Source: Rhodobacteraceae bacterium (ex Bugula neritina AB1)
Lineage (GTDB): Bacteria > Pseudomonadota > Alphaproteobacteria > Rhodobacterales > Rhodobacteraceae
DNA length: 53,755 bases
Assembly: GCA_001730095.1 (NCBI GenBank)
Contig: MDLF01000008.1
Span: 1-53,755, forward strand
Direction of reading: 5' to 3'
Shown here: positions 45,482 to 53,755 of the stretch, piece after piece
How positions within the stretch are numbered: the stretch's first letter is position 1
How the letters are laid out: the number at the start of each line of letters is the position of its first letter
Notes under the pieces: model-generated
What the model saw: only the letters and a program-made list of their open reading frames with translations
Told to the model about the DNA's origin: nothing
Database searches by the model: none
Translations under genes and position numbers: made by a program

Positions 45482-46945
45482 ATGGCACATCAAACCAGCA
45501 TACGCTTTCTTCTGAACGGCAAGGGTATCGTGCTGGAGGACGTGCCAGCGACCACCACCCTGCTGGATTTCCTGCGGCTGGAACAGCGCCTGACCGGCAC
45601 CAAGGAAGGCTGCGCCGAGGGCGATTGTGGCGCCTGCACCGTGCTGGTGGGGCGGCTGCAGGACGGCGCCCTGCGCTATGAGGCGGTGAACGCCTGCATC
45701 CGGTTTCTGGCCTCGCTCAACGGCTGCCATGTGGTCACGGTTGAGCATCTGTCCGGCCCGAACGGTCGCCTGCATCCGGTGCAGCAGGCGATGGTCGAAC
45801 ATCACGGCAGCCAATGCGGCTTCTGCACGCCCGGCTTCGTGATGTCGCTGTATGCGCTGTGGATGGAAAACCCGCAGCCCACAGAGACACAGGTGGAAAC
45901 CGCCGTGCAGGGCAACCTCTGCCGCTGCACCGGCTATGAGCCGATTGTGAAGGCAGCACTTGCAGTGAACCAATACGGCACCCCGGCCAATGACTACCTG
46001 ACCACTGAACGCGCCAGCCTGACAGCCCAGCTGCAAGCGATCCAGCCCGAAGCCCGCGTCGTGACCGGCCCCAAGGACGACCGCGCCATCCTGCCGCTGG
46101 ATGCGGCGGATCTGGCAGAGGTGCTGGCAGAAAACCCCAAGGCAACCATTGTTGCAGGCTCCACCGATGTGGGCCTCTGGGTCACCAAATTCATGAAACC
46201 GATCTCGCCAGTGGTGTTTGTCGCCCATCTGGAGGAGCTGAAGGCGGTTGAGCAGACAGATGAGGCGCTGACCCTCGGTGCCGGCGTCACCTATACCGAA
46301 AGCGAAACCGCGATCCGTGATGCCTTCCCGCATCTGAGCGCATACTGGGACCGCATCGCCGGCTGGCAGGTGCGCAACATGGGCACCATCGGTGGCAATA
46401 TCGCCAACGGCTCCCCCATCGGGGACACCCCGCCGGTGCTGATTGCGCTGGGTGCCGAGGTGACCCTGCAGAAAAAGGGCGGCTCCCGCACCCTGCCACT
46501 GGAAGACTTCTTTATCGACTACGGCAAACAGGACCGCGCGCCGGGCGATTTTGTGGCCGCCATCCGCATTCCGCTGCGCCGGGACGGGCAGATCGATGCT
46601 GCCTACAAGATTTCCAAGCGCCGGGATGAGGATATCTCCTCAGTCGCCGCCGGGATCAGCGTTACTGTGACCGACGGCGTGATCACCTCTGCCCGCATTG
46701 CCTTTGGTGGCATGGCGGCAACGCCCAAACGCGCCGCTGGCGCTGAGGCCGCGCTGCTAGGCCAGCCCTGGGGCGAGGCTGCGTTTGACGCGGCAGCGGC
46801 GGCGGTGAAGCAGGACTTCACCCCCTTGAGCGACTGGCGCGCCTCGGCTGAGTACCGCGCGCTGACAGCCAGCAACCTGCTGCGCCGCTTCTATCTGGAA
46901 AACGATGCGGGAACCGCCGGGGCCGTCCGGCTGGCCGTCGCCTGA
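45482..46945 (+). CDS. xdhA: Xanthine dehydrogenase small subunit (2Fe-2S and FAD)
   Basis: 487 residues. The plant-type [2Fe-2S] cluster has C44, C49, C52 and C72, and the second cluster has C112, C115, C147 and C149 (CGFC...CRC). A linker leads to the FAD-binding domain (about 185-360, TIVAGSTDVGLWVTKFM, MGTIGGNIANGSPIGD) and the CODH-type C-terminal domain. It passes electrons from the Mo subunit to NAD+. GGGAGG precedes the ATG at 45482; the frame runs open upstream to 44828, antisense to the LysR gene, but that part is not coding. First gene of xdhA-xdhB-xdhC-permease-guaD. Confidence 0.95.
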   Translation: MAHQTSIRFLLNGKGIVLEDVPATTTLLDFLRLEQRLTGTKEGCAEGDCGACTVLVGRLQDGALRYEAVNACIRFLASLNGCHVVTVEHLSGPNGRLHPVQQAMVEHHGSQCGFCTPGFVMSLYALWMENPQPTETQVETAVQGNLCRCTGYEPIVKAALAVNQYGTPANDYLTTERASLTAQLQAIQPEARVVTGPKDDRAILPLDAADLAEVLAENPKATIVAGSTDVGLWVTKFMKPISPVVFVAHLEELKAVEQTDEALTLGAGVTYTESETAIRDAFPHLSAYWDRIAGWQVRNMGTIGGNIANGSPIGDTPPVLIALGAEVTLQKKGGSRTLPLEDFFIDYGKQDRAPGDFVAAIRIPLRRDGQIDAAYKISKRRDEDISSVAAGISVTVTDGVITSARIAFGGMAATPKRAAGAEAALLGQPWGEAAFDAAAAAVKQDFTPLSDWRASAEYRALTASNLLRRFYLENDAGTAGAVRLAVA

Positions 46946-46956
46946 GGAGAGAGAAG

Positions 46957-49287
46957 ATGAAAGACCATCAGACCATCAGCGGCGCCGTGCATCATGACCG
47001 CCAGCACGACAGTGCCATCAAACATGTGACCGGGCGCGCCGAATACACCGACGATATCGCCGAACCCTATGGCACGCTGCACGCTTACCTGGGTGTCTCC
47101 ACCGTGGCGCATGCCAATATCAAAGGCATCGATTTGTCAGCTGTGCGCGCCGCACCCGGCGTGGTGGATGTACTGACCGCCGATGACATCCCCGGCGTCA
47201 ACGACATCAGCCCCACCGGCAAGCATGACGAGCCGGTATTCCCGACAGAGAAAGTCGAATTCCACGGCCAGCCGATGTTTGCGGTCATCGCCGAAACCCG
47301 TGATGCCGCCCGCCGGGCGGCTGAGCTGGCGCAGGTCGACTACGAAGTGCTGCCGCATGCGCTGGACGCAGGCTCCGCGCAGGAGGCCGGCTATCCCATG
47401 GTCACCGACCCGCTGAAGCTGGAGCGCGGCGATGTGGACGCGGGCCGCAAGGACGCCCCCCACCGCATTCAGGCGCAGATGACTGTGGGCGGCCAGGACC
47501 ACATGTATCTGGAGGGCCACATCGCCTTTGCCATCCCCGGCGAAGACGAGGATGTGACCCTGCATTGCTCCACCCAGCACCCCAGCGAGGCGCAGCATAT
47601 GGTGGCGCATGTTCTGGGCGTGGCGAACAATGCGGTGACCGTCAACGTGCGCCGCATGGGCGGCGGCTTTGGCGGCAAGGAAAGCCAGATGAACCTGTTC
47701 TGCGCGGTGGCTGCGATTGCCGCCAAGAAACACAACCGCGCCGTCAAGATCCGCCCTGACCGCGATCAGGACATGACCGCCACCGGCAAACGCCATGACT
47801 TCGTGATCGATTATGACGTGGCCTTTGACGGCGACGGCCGCATCCAGGCCGTTGAGGGCAGCTTTGCCGCGCGCTGCGGCTATTCCTCGGACCTGTCGGG
47901 GCCGGTCACCGACCGGGCGCTGTTCCATGCGGATAACGCCTATTTCTACCCGAACGTGCTGCTGAAAAGCCGCCCGATGAAGACCAACACGGTTTCGAAC
48001 ACCGCCTTCCGCGGCTTTGGCGGCCCGCAGGGCGTGGTTGCTGCCGAACGAATGATCGAAGAGATCGCCTATGCCCTCGGCAAGGACCCTTTGGATGTGC
48101 GCAAAGCCAACTTCTATGGCGAAGAGGGCCGCGACCTGACCCCTTACCATCAGAAGGTGGAGGATAATATCCTCGACCGGCTGATCACCGAACTGGAAGA
48201 AAACGCCGGGTACCGCAAGCGCCGCGAGGAGATCATCGCCTTCAACAAGGACTCGAAGATCATCAAGAAGGGCATTGCCCTGACGCCGGTGAAATTCGGC
48301 ATCTCCTTTACCGCGACCTGGTACAATCAGGCGGGTTCCTTGATCCATGTCTATAACGACGGCTCGATCCACCTGAACCACGGCGGCACCGAAATGGGGC
48401 AGGGCCTGAATACCAAGGTGGCGCAAGTGGTGGCCGATGCGTTCCAGGTGGATTTCGAACGCATCAAGATCACCAAAACCACAACCGAGAAAGTGCCCAA
48501 CACCTCTGCCACCGCGGCCTCTTCGGGGTCGGACCTCAACGGCATGGCAGCCTTGGATGCGGCGGAACAGATCATTGCCCGGCTGACCACATTCGCCAAG
48601 GAACATGCGCTCGACAAATGGGGCGAGGAAGATGCCGAAGTCGAATTCCTGCCCAACCGCGTGCGCGTCGGCAGCAAGGTGATCGCCTTTGATACGCTGG
48701 TGAAAGAGGCCTATATGGCCCGCGTTCACCTGTCGGCAGCGGGGTTCTACAAGACGCCGGAAATCCACTGGAACCGGGAGGAGGGCAAAGGGCAACCGTT
48801 CTTCTACTACGCCTATGGCGCGTCCTGCTCGGAAGTGTCGGTCGACACGCTGACTGGCGAATACCGGGTGGAGCGCACCGACATCCTGCATGACGTGGGC
48901 CGCTCGCTGAATCCGGTTCTGGACAAAGGCCAGGTCGAGGGCGCATTCATTCAGGGCATGGGATGGTTGACGACAGAGGAACTGTGGTGGGACGGCCAAG
49001 GCCGGTTGCGCACCCATGCGCCATCGACCTACAAGATCCCGCTGGCCTCTGACCGGCCCCGCATCTTCAACACACAGCTGGCCGAATGGTCGGTGAACAA
49101 GAAGCGCACCATCAAACGGTCCAAGGCCGTGGGTGAGCCGCCGTTCATGCTGGGGATTTCTGTCTTTGAGGCCCTGTCGATGGCGGTTGCCAGCACCGCG
49201 GATTACAGGATCTGCCCGCGCCTTGATGCGCCCGCCACGCCAGAGCGCGTGCTGATGGCGATCGAAACCCTCAAGGGGCAGGGCTGA
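46957..49287 (+). CDS. xdhB: Xanthine dehydrogenase large subunit (molybdopterin-binding)
   Basis: 776 residues. It binds the molybdopterin and oxidises hypoxanthine and xanthine to urate. Visible parts are an N-terminal ald_xan_dh domain (VTGRAEYTDDIAEPYGTLHA), the Mo-cofactor loops RRMGGGFGGKESQM, AFRGFGGPQG and NHGGTEMGQGLNTKV, the catalytic Glu region near the end (KAVGEPPFMLGISVFEAL) and TAATSSGSDLNG-like SATAASSGSDLNGMA. A GAGGAGAG ribosome site lies 11 bases after the xdhA stop. Molybdenum would come through ModABC. Confidence 0.95.
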   Translation: MKDHQTISGAVHHDRQHDSAIKHVTGRAEYTDDIAEPYGTLHAYLGVSTVAHANIKGIDLSAVRAAPGVVDVLTADDIPGVNDISPTGKHDEPVFPTEKVEFHGQPMFAVIAETRDAARRAAELAQVDYEVLPHALDAGSAQEAGYPMVTDPLKLERGDVDAGRKDAPHRIQAQMTVGGQDHMYLEGHIAFAIPGEDEDVTLHCSTQHPSEAQHMVAHVLGVANNAVTVNVRRMGGGFGGKESQMNLFCAVAAIAAKKHNRAVKIRPDRDQDMTATGKRHDFVIDYDVAFDGDGRIQAVEGSFAARCGYSSDLSGPVTDRALFHADNAYFYPNVLLKSRPMKTNTVSNTAFRGFGGPQGVVAAERMIEEIAYALGKDPLDVRKANFYGEEGRDLTPYHQKVEDNILDRLITELEENAGYRKRREEIIAFNKDSKIIKKGIALTPVKFGISFTATWYNQAGSLIHVYNDGSIHLNHGGTEMGQGLNTKVAQVVADAFQVDFERIKITKTTTEKVPNTSATAASSGSDLNGMAALDAAEQIIARLTTFAKEHALDKWGEEDAEVEFLPNRVRVGSKVIAFDTLVKEAYMARVHLSAAGFYKTPEIHWNREEGKGQPFFYYAYGASCSEVSVDTLTGEYRVERTDILHDVGRSLNPVLDKGQVEGAFIQGMGWLTTEELWWDGQGRLRTHAPSTYKIPLASDRPRIFNTQLAEWSVNKKRTIKRSKAVGEPPFMLGISVFEALSMAVASTADYRICPRLDAPATPERVLMAIETLKGQG

Positions 49288-49290
49288 GCC

Positions 49291-50220
49291 ATGACCCGCC
49301 GCCTCTCCCTCCAGGACTTTCTGGCCAGTCGCAAACATGTGGTGCAGGTTAGGCTGACCCGCGTTCGCGGATCCTCCCCGCGCGAGGCTGGCACCAGCAT
49401 GTTTGTGGCGGCAGATGGGCTGTGGGGCACTATTGGCGGCGGCCAGCTGGAATATATCACCATCGACCACGCCCGGCGGATGCTGAGACAGCATGTGATC
49501 AGCGACACGCTGGATGTGCCGCTGGGGCCGGAGATCGGCCAGTGCTGCGGCGGCCGGGTAGAAATGTCGCTGGCGCAGATGCGCCAGGCCGACCGCGATG
49601 CCGCGATGGCCCGCCAGCAGGCCGAAGACCAGGCGCTGCCGCATGTCTATGTGATGGGCGCAGGCCATGTGGGCCGGGCGCTGGCGGATCTGTTCCAGCA
49701 TATGCCGCTGCGCTGCATCCTGATCGACCAGCGCGCCGAGGAACTTGCCCTGTGCAACGCGGACGTTGAAATCCGCCAAAGCGCCATCCCCGAGATCGAC
49801 ATCGCCACGGCCCCCGCGGGCAGTGGCTTTGTGGTTCTCACCCATGATCACGCGCTTGACTTCCTGCTTGCCTCTGCTGCCCTGCAGCGCGGCGATGCGG
49901 GCTATGTCGGCCTGATCGGATCGGCCACCAAGCGGGAGAAATTCCGCCGCTGGTGCCGGGACCATTGCGACGGTCTGGGAACAGACCGTCTCATCTGCCC
50001 CATCGGGGCAGGCGGCAGCCGCGACAAGCGGCCCAGCGTCATCGCGGCCTTCGTGGCAGCGGAAGTGATCGCTGATCTGACCTCTGCAACTGCCGCGACC
50101 GCTCCAGAACGGAGCATGGAAATGCCCCCAAAGGGCAAGCAACCGGACGCAGAGGGAGACACGGCTGGAGCACCCAGCCGTCAAGGACTGCGTCCTCTTG
50201 ACAGGAGGAGGCCGCCATGA
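49291..50220 (+). CDS. xdhC: Xanthine dehydrogenase accessory protein (Mo-cofactor maturation)
   Basis: 309 residues. XdhC binds molybdopterin, favours its sulfuration and delivers it to XdhB. The N-terminal XdhC/CoxI motif VRLTRVRGSSPREAGTSMFV is followed by GTIGGGQLEYI and QCCGGRVEM. A Rossmann domain follows (VYVMGAGHVGRALADL, GFVVLTHDHALDF, YVGLIGSATKREKF, ICPIGAG). It starts three bases after xdhB. Its stop overlaps the permease ATG by four bases. The last ~45 residues are a low-complexity tail. Confidence 0.94.
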   Translation: MTRRLSLQDFLASRKHVVQVRLTRVRGSSPREAGTSMFVAADGLWGTIGGGQLEYITIDHARRMLRQHVISDTLDVPLGPEIGQCCGGRVEMSLAQMRQADRDAAMARQQAEDQALPHVYVMGAGHVGRALADLFQHMPLRCILIDQRAEELALCNADVEIRQSAIPEIDIATAPAGSGFVVLTHDHALDFLLASAALQRGDAGYVGLIGSATKREKFRRWCRDHCDGLGTDRLICPIGAGGSRDKRPSVIAAFVAAEVIADLTSATAATAPERSMEMPPKGKQPDAEGDTAGAPSRQGLRPLDRRRPP

Positions 50221-51809
50221 CCGGGCGGAGCTACACGTACAAACTGTTCGCGCGGAATGACTTCAGTGCATTCTGGGCGCTGTTCACCGACAATCTGATC
50301 AACCTGATCGTGCTTTCGGGCATCTGTCAGTTTGTGTTCAACATGCCTGCCGACATCGTGTTCGGCCGCATCGTGCCCGGCGCCGCAGTGGCGATCCTGG
50401 CCGGTATCGCGGTTTACACCTGGCTGGCCAAACATGTCGCCGAAAAGGAAGGCCGCGACGTGACCGCGCTGCCTTACGGCATCTCGACCCCCGTTATGTT
50501 CGTCTATCTGTTCGGGGTGATCGGGCCGATCTACTGGTCCACAAATGACGCGATGCTGGCCTGGCAGGTGGGTATCGGCGCGGGCTTCATGGGCGGCATC
50601 GTCGCCGCCATGGGCGCCATCGTCGGCCCCTGGCTCAAGCGGGTGACCCCGCGCGCAGGCATGCTGGGCACTCTCTGCGGTATTGCGCTGGTCTTCATCG
50701 GCACCGTGCCGCTGGCCACGATTTTCGAGGACCCCTTCATCGGCTTTGCCTCGATGATCATCATCCTGTGGGGACTGGTGGGCCGCCACCGGCTGCCGTT
50801 CAATATCCCGGCGGGCCTCTTGGCCTTAATCGTCGGCACTGTTGTGGCGCTGGGTATGGGCAAGGCGTCGATCTCCTTCGACGGTGTGGGCGTCTACCTG
50901 CCTATCCCCTATTTCGGCGACCTGATTGCCGGCATCCAGCATCTGTTTGCCAACCCGGAACTGTTCCTGGTTCTGGTGCCGGTGCAGATCTACAACTTCA
51001 TCGAAACCATGAACAACGTCGAAAGCGCCGAAGCCGCGGGCGACCATTACCCGGTCGGCGTCTGCCAGGTGACCGATGGCGTCGGCACCATGATCGGTGC
51101 GGTCTTCGGCTCGCCGTTCCCGACCACCGCCTATATCGGCCATCCGGCCTATAAACGCATGGGGGCGCGCTCGGGCTATATCATCGGCGTTGGCCTGGTG
51201 ATCCCCTTTGCCGCCTTCTTTGGCCTTCTGGCGTTCCTCAACAACCTGATCCCCGTGGCCGCTGCCGCGCCGGTGCTGGTGTTTGTGGCGCTCAGCCTGG
51301 TGACCAATACCGCACATTCGGTAAAGACTGACCATATCGCTGCGGTGACCATTGCGATGATGCCGCATGTCTCCTCCTTCCTGGTGATCAAATGGGGGGC
51401 GCTGGCCGGCGCATTGGGCGCATTGGGCGCCACCGGCATGGCCCAGCTGGGCGATCCAGAGCTGACCGCAGCGCTGCTGCAGCAGGGCGCCCATTACGAA
51501 GGCCATCTGGCGCTCAGCCAGGGGGCGATCATCACCGGCCTGATCTGGGGCGCCATCGTGGCCAGCGTGATTGACGGCGATTTCCGCAATGCCGGCGGCT
51601 TTGCCCTGGCAGCGGCGGTGATGTCGCTGGTCGGCGTGATCCATTCCGCCAGCCTGCATTGGCCAGAGTTCAGCGGTATCGCGCTTGGCTACCTGCTCGC
51701 TGCCGGTTTCCTGTTCATCTACCCGATCTTCCACAAGGCGGATGCGCATGAGGAAGAAGAGGACGACAGCGTGAAACCGCATGTGCCGCATGTGCCAGCG
51801 GGCGAATAA
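50217..51809 (+). CDS. Putative purine permease, AzgA-like branch of the NCS2 superfamily
   Basis: 530 residues, about 12-14 membrane segments. Family-like parts are LFARNDFSAFWALFTDNLIN, TALPYGISTPVMFVYLFGVI, NFIETMNNVESAEAAGDHYP and GSPFPTTAYIGHPAYKRMG. This pattern differs from the NAT permease at 37945-39417, so the cluster has two unlike carriers. Its place between xdhC and guaD suggests guanine, hypoxanthine or xanthine as substrate; that is inference. The C-terminus is an acidic/His-rich cytoplasmic tail (HEEEEDDSVKPHVPHVP). Start is coupled to xdhC (ATGA overlap) with an AGGAGGAGG ribosome site. Confidence 0.82.
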   Translation: MTGRSYTYKLFARNDFSAFWALFTDNLINLIVLSGICQFVFNMPADIVFGRIVPGAAVAILAGIAVYTWLAKHVAEKEGRDVTALPYGISTPVMFVYLFGVIGPIYWSTNDAMLAWQVGIGAGFMGGIVAAMGAIVGPWLKRVTPRAGMLGTLCGIALVFIGTVPLATIFEDPFIGFASMIIILWGLVGRHRLPFNIPAGLLALIVGTVVALGMGKASISFDGVGVYLPIPYFGDLIAGIQHLFANPELFLVLVPVQIYNFIETMNNVESAEAAGDHYPVGVCQVTDGVGTMIGAVFGSPFPTTAYIGHPAYKRMGARSGYIIGVGLVIPFAAFFGLLAFLNNLIPVAAAAPVLVFVALSLVTNTAHSVKTDHIAAVTIAMMPHVSSFLVIKWGALAGALGALGATGMAQLGDPELTAALLQQGAHYEGHLALSQGAIITGLIWGAIVASVIDGDFRNAGGFALAAAVMSLVGVIHSASLHWPEFSGIALGYLLAAGFLFIYPIFHKADAHEEEEDDSVKPHVPHVPAGE

Positions 51810-51835
51810 CCCCCAATGACCCTCTAAAAACAATG

Positions 51836-51860
51836 GGCAGGGGGCCGCGCGCCCCCTGCC
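51836..51860 (+). other. Intercistronic hairpin before guaD
   Basis: GGCAGGGGGC and GCCCCCTGCC make a perfect 10-bp GC stem with a 5-base loop, between the permease stop and the guaD ribosome site. No T-run follows. It may be an RNA-processing or partial attenuation point that sets different levels of the permease and the deaminase. Confidence 0.5.
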
Positions 51861-51883
51861 TGCGAACCAAGGACAACACTGAC

Positions 51884-53182
51884 ATGACACCGAAACAGAC
51901 GCTGCTGCGTGGCCGCGTGCTTTCCTTCACCGCCGAACCGCAAGGAGCTGAGGACACCAGCGCCTATGCGTTCATCGAAGATGGCGCACTGCTGATCGCC
52001 GACGGTATGATCCTGGCCAAGGGCAGCTATGATACGGTTTCGGCGCAGGCGGCCGACGCCACGGTGATCGATCACCGCCCGCATCTCCTGATGGCCGGCT
52101 TCATCGACACCCATCTGCATTTCCCGCAGGTGCAGGTGATCGCCTCCTGGGGCTCGCAGCTGCTGGATTGGCTGAACAATTACACCTTCCCGGAGGAGCT
52201 CCGCTTTGCCGATGCCGGCCACAGCGCCGAGATGGCCGGGCATTTCTTTGACCTCTTGACCGCCCATGGCACCACCACCGCGGTGGCCTATTGCTCAGTT
52301 CACAAAACCTCCGCCGAGGCCTATTTCACCGAGGCTGCCCGCCGCAACATGCGGATGATCGGCGGCAAGGTGCTGATGGACCGCAACGCGCCCGACGGGC
52401 TGCTGGATACGCCAATCAGCGGCTATGACGACACCAAGGCGCTGATCGCGAAATACCACGGCCAGGGCCGCGGCATGTACGCAATCACCCCGCGCTTTGC
52501 CATTACCTCCACCCCCGATCAGATGGCGATGGCAGGCGCCTTGGTGAAGGAACACCCGGACTGCTACGTGCAGACCCATCTGTCGGAGAACCACGACGAG
52601 ATCGCCCTCACCGCAGATCTCTACCCGCAGGCGCGCGACTATCTGGACGTTTACCAGTCCTATGGCCTGCTCACCGAAAAGATGCTGCTGGGCCACTCGA
52701 TCCACCTCAAGCCGCGCGAGATCGATGCGCTGGCCGAGACCCGGGCCAAACCGGTGTTCTGCCCGACCTCGAACCTGTTCCTGGGCAGCGGGCTGTTTGA
52801 TGACGCGGGCCTGCGCAGCCGCGGCATTACCAATGCGATTGCCACCGACATCGGTGCAGGCACCAGCTATTCGATGCTGCAGACCCTGAACGAAGGCTAC
52901 AAGGTCCTGCAGCTGCAGACCCAGAAGTTGCACCCTTTGCGCGCCTTCCACTGGATCACCCGCGGCAATGCGGTTGCGCTGGGGCTGGAAGACAGGATCG
53001 GCACGCTGGAGGCAGGCACCGAAGCCGATATCGTCGTGCTCGATTCCCGCGCCACACCCGCGATGGACCTGCGGATGCAGCGGGCCGAAACCCTGTCCCA
53101 AGAGCTGTTCATCCTGCAGACACTGGGCGACGACCGCTCAATTGCACAGACTTATGTATCCGGCCAACCGATGAAACCCTGA
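51884..53182 (+). CDS. guaD: Guanine deaminase
   Basis: 432 residues, amidohydrolase superfamily with one Zn. It converts guanine to xanthine, feeding XdhAB. Zn ligands are visible in the FIDTHLHFPQ motif (HxH), in THLSENHDEI and in the Asp of AIATDIGAGTSYSMLQ. The C-terminus closes with LGLEDRIGTLEAGTEADIVV typical of these enzymes. ATG 51884 has an AAGGA site; an upstream extension to 51833 runs through the intercistronic hairpin and is unlikely. Last gene of the xdh operon, ended by the terminator at 53187. Confidence 0.94.
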   Translation: MTPKQTLLRGRVLSFTAEPQGAEDTSAYAFIEDGALLIADGMILAKGSYDTVSAQAADATVIDHRPHLLMAGFIDTHLHFPQVQVIASWGSQLLDWLNNYTFPEELRFADAGHSAEMAGHFFDLLTAHGTTTAVAYCSVHKTSAEAYFTEAARRNMRMIGGKVLMDRNAPDGLLDTPISGYDDTKALIAKYHGQGRGMYAITPRFAITSTPDQMAMAGALVKEHPDCYVQTHLSENHDEIALTADLYPQARDYLDVYQSYGLLTEKMLLGHSIHLKPREIDALAETRAKPVFCPTSNLFLGSGLFDDAGLRSRGITNAIATDIGAGTSYSMLQTLNEGYKVLQLQTQKLHPLRAFHWITRGNAVALGLEDRIGTLEAGTEADIVVLDSRATPAMDLRMQRAETLSQELFILQTLGDDRSIAQTYVSGQPMKP

Positions 53183-53186
53183 ACCA

Positions 53187-53218
53187 GCCGCCGCGCACAT
53201 CAACCCGCGGCGGCCTTT
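53187..53218 (+). terminator. Terminator after guaD
   Basis: GCCGCCGCG and CGCGGCGGC form a perfect 9-bp stem with a 10-base loop, followed by CTTT. It begins five bases after the guaD stop. Confidence 0.75.
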
Positions 53219-53287
53219 CCATATTTTACATAACTCCTATTACAGGATATTTGCATGTAGCCGGGTGCGCGCTATTTTGAAGTGCGA

Positions 53288-53322
53288 CTCCTATTAGAAA
53301 ACAATGAGTTATCTAATAGGAG
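53288..53322 (+). promoter_or_regulatory. Hairpin covering the IS30 transposase ribosome-binding site
   Basis: CTCCTATTAGAAAAC (53288-53302) pairs with GTTATCTAATAGGAG (53308-53322) over 15 bp with one mismatch and a 5-base loop. The right arm includes most of the AGGAGG Shine-Dalgarno (53318-53323), eight bases before the ATG. A transcript entering from outside would fold this stem and hide the ribosome site, a known way for insertion sequences to avoid activation by read-through. A transcript starting inside the left arm would not fold it. Confidence 0.55.
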
Positions 53323-53331
53323 GAATATTGC

Positions 53332-53755
53332 ATGGGAACGGTATATACGCAACTGAGCTTACAAGAACGGCGCAGGATCGAAGACTGGTGGCTTGCAAAG
53401 GTCCCTGTCGCTGAGATGGCGCGCGTTTTGAAGCGTCACAAGTCGACGATATTCCGAGAGATCAAACGCAACTTCTGGGCCGATGATGCCTTTCCCAAGA
53501 AGTACGCGGGATACTTCGGCATGGCAGCACACCAGCGCACGCAGCAACGCCGTTCCACGCAACGCAAGCTGATCAGACATCCCGATCTGTGCAAGCGCGT
53601 CATCGAACGGATCAAGCAAGGATGGACGCCCGAGCAGATCGGCAACCGGATGATCTATGAAGGTGCTACGCTACGCGTCTGCCAGGAGACGATCTACCGC
53701 TACATCTATTCTAAGGAAGGCATGGACCAAGAGCTCTGGTGGTACTTGCCCGAAC
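53332..53755 (+). CDS. IS30-family transposase, N-terminal part
   Basis: The frame is open from ATG 53332 to the window end (141 codons). It begins MGTVYTQLSLQERRRIEDWW, with the IS30 helix-turn-helix VAEMARVLKRHKSTIFREIKRN around residues 26-47 and the conserved GWTPEQIGNRMIYEG followed by CQETIYRYIYS. The DDE catalytic domain begins after this and is cut off. An AGGAGG ribosome site lies eight bases upstream. The visible part has no disruption, so the element may be intact. Confidence 0.9.
   Translation, partial: MGTVYTQLSLQERRRIEDWWLAKVPVAEMARVLKRHKSTIFREIKRNFWADDAFPKKYAGYFGMAAHQRTQQRRSTQRKLIRHPDLCKRVIERIKQGWTPEQIGNRMIYEGATLRVCQETIYRYIYSKEGMDQELWWYLPE

Larger units (their letters stand above)
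53229..53755 (+). mobile_element. IS30-family insertion sequence, left part only
   Basis: The DNA becomes AT-richer after 53220 and the IS30 transposase starts at 53332. The motif AACTCCTATTA at 53232-53242 recurs as GACTCCTATTA at 53286-53296, which may mark the terminal region. I cannot place the exact end without the other inverted repeat, which lies outside the window. The element sits just beyond the purine cluster. Confidence 0.7.

Noticed and set aside
47137-50184. 1015-codon open frame on the complement strand
   Set aside because: It is antisense to xdhB and xdhC, which have clear family motifs and ribosome sites. Long antisense frames are common in G+C-rich DNA, and its His/Gly-rich product resembles nothing.

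Overview
The window is G+C-rich and reads as the chromosome of an alphaproteobacterium, most likely a marine Rhodobacteraceae member of the Roseobacter group. This is inferred from the gene content: a complete beta-hydroxyaspartate cycle operon, a membrane urate hydroxylase (PuuD), a prkA-yeaH-spoVR block in a presumed non-sporulating Gram-negative, and a BapA-type adhesin with its own type I secretion system. No rRNA, tRNA, CRISPR array or replication origin was seen.

Left part (1-15 kb). A fragment of an unknown gene runs off the left edge. It is followed by a methyl-accepting chemotaxis protein and a winged-helix/TPR regulator with a perfect 15-bp palindrome upstream. A decayed, internally deleted IS5-type transposase separates these from a copper module (copA-cueR) whose promoter has the long-spacer CueR architecture. 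Next come glutathione-dependent formaldehyde dehydrogenase (frmA) and, convergent to it across a 12-bp perfect terminator stem, the prkA-yeaH-spoVR stress block.

Middle (15-28.7 kb). A surface adhesin with five Ig-like repeats is followed by a TolC-like lipoprotein, a LapB-type ABC transporter and an HlyD-type adaptor. A convergent secreted trypsin-like protease lies next to them. Then comes a small chemotaxis adaptation module: an MCP with a C-terminal xWxxF tail, a CheB-like methylesterase with a degenerate receiver, and CheD.

Right part (28.8-53.2 kb). This is a large metabolic supercluster. Molybdate uptake (modABC) supplies the cofactor metal for xanthine dehydrogenase (xdhABC). Two different purine permeases, guanine deaminase, XdhAB, PuuD, UraH, a PuuE-UraD fusion, AllE and AllA take guanine and xanthine to glyoxylate. 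Only the allantoate-hydrolysing step is not seen. The bhcRABCD genes embedded in the cluster then convert glyoxylate plus glycine via beta-hydroxyaspartate, iminosuccinate and aspartate to oxaloacetate. Purine carbon and nitrogen would therefore enter central metabolism without the decarboxylating glycerate route. Two related LysR regulators flank puuD. Two promoters of the cluster share the symmetric element TTTCA-N9-TGAAA.

Right edge. An IS30-family transposase begins at 53332 and continues beyond the window. A stem-loop that includes its Shine-Dalgarno sequence precedes it.
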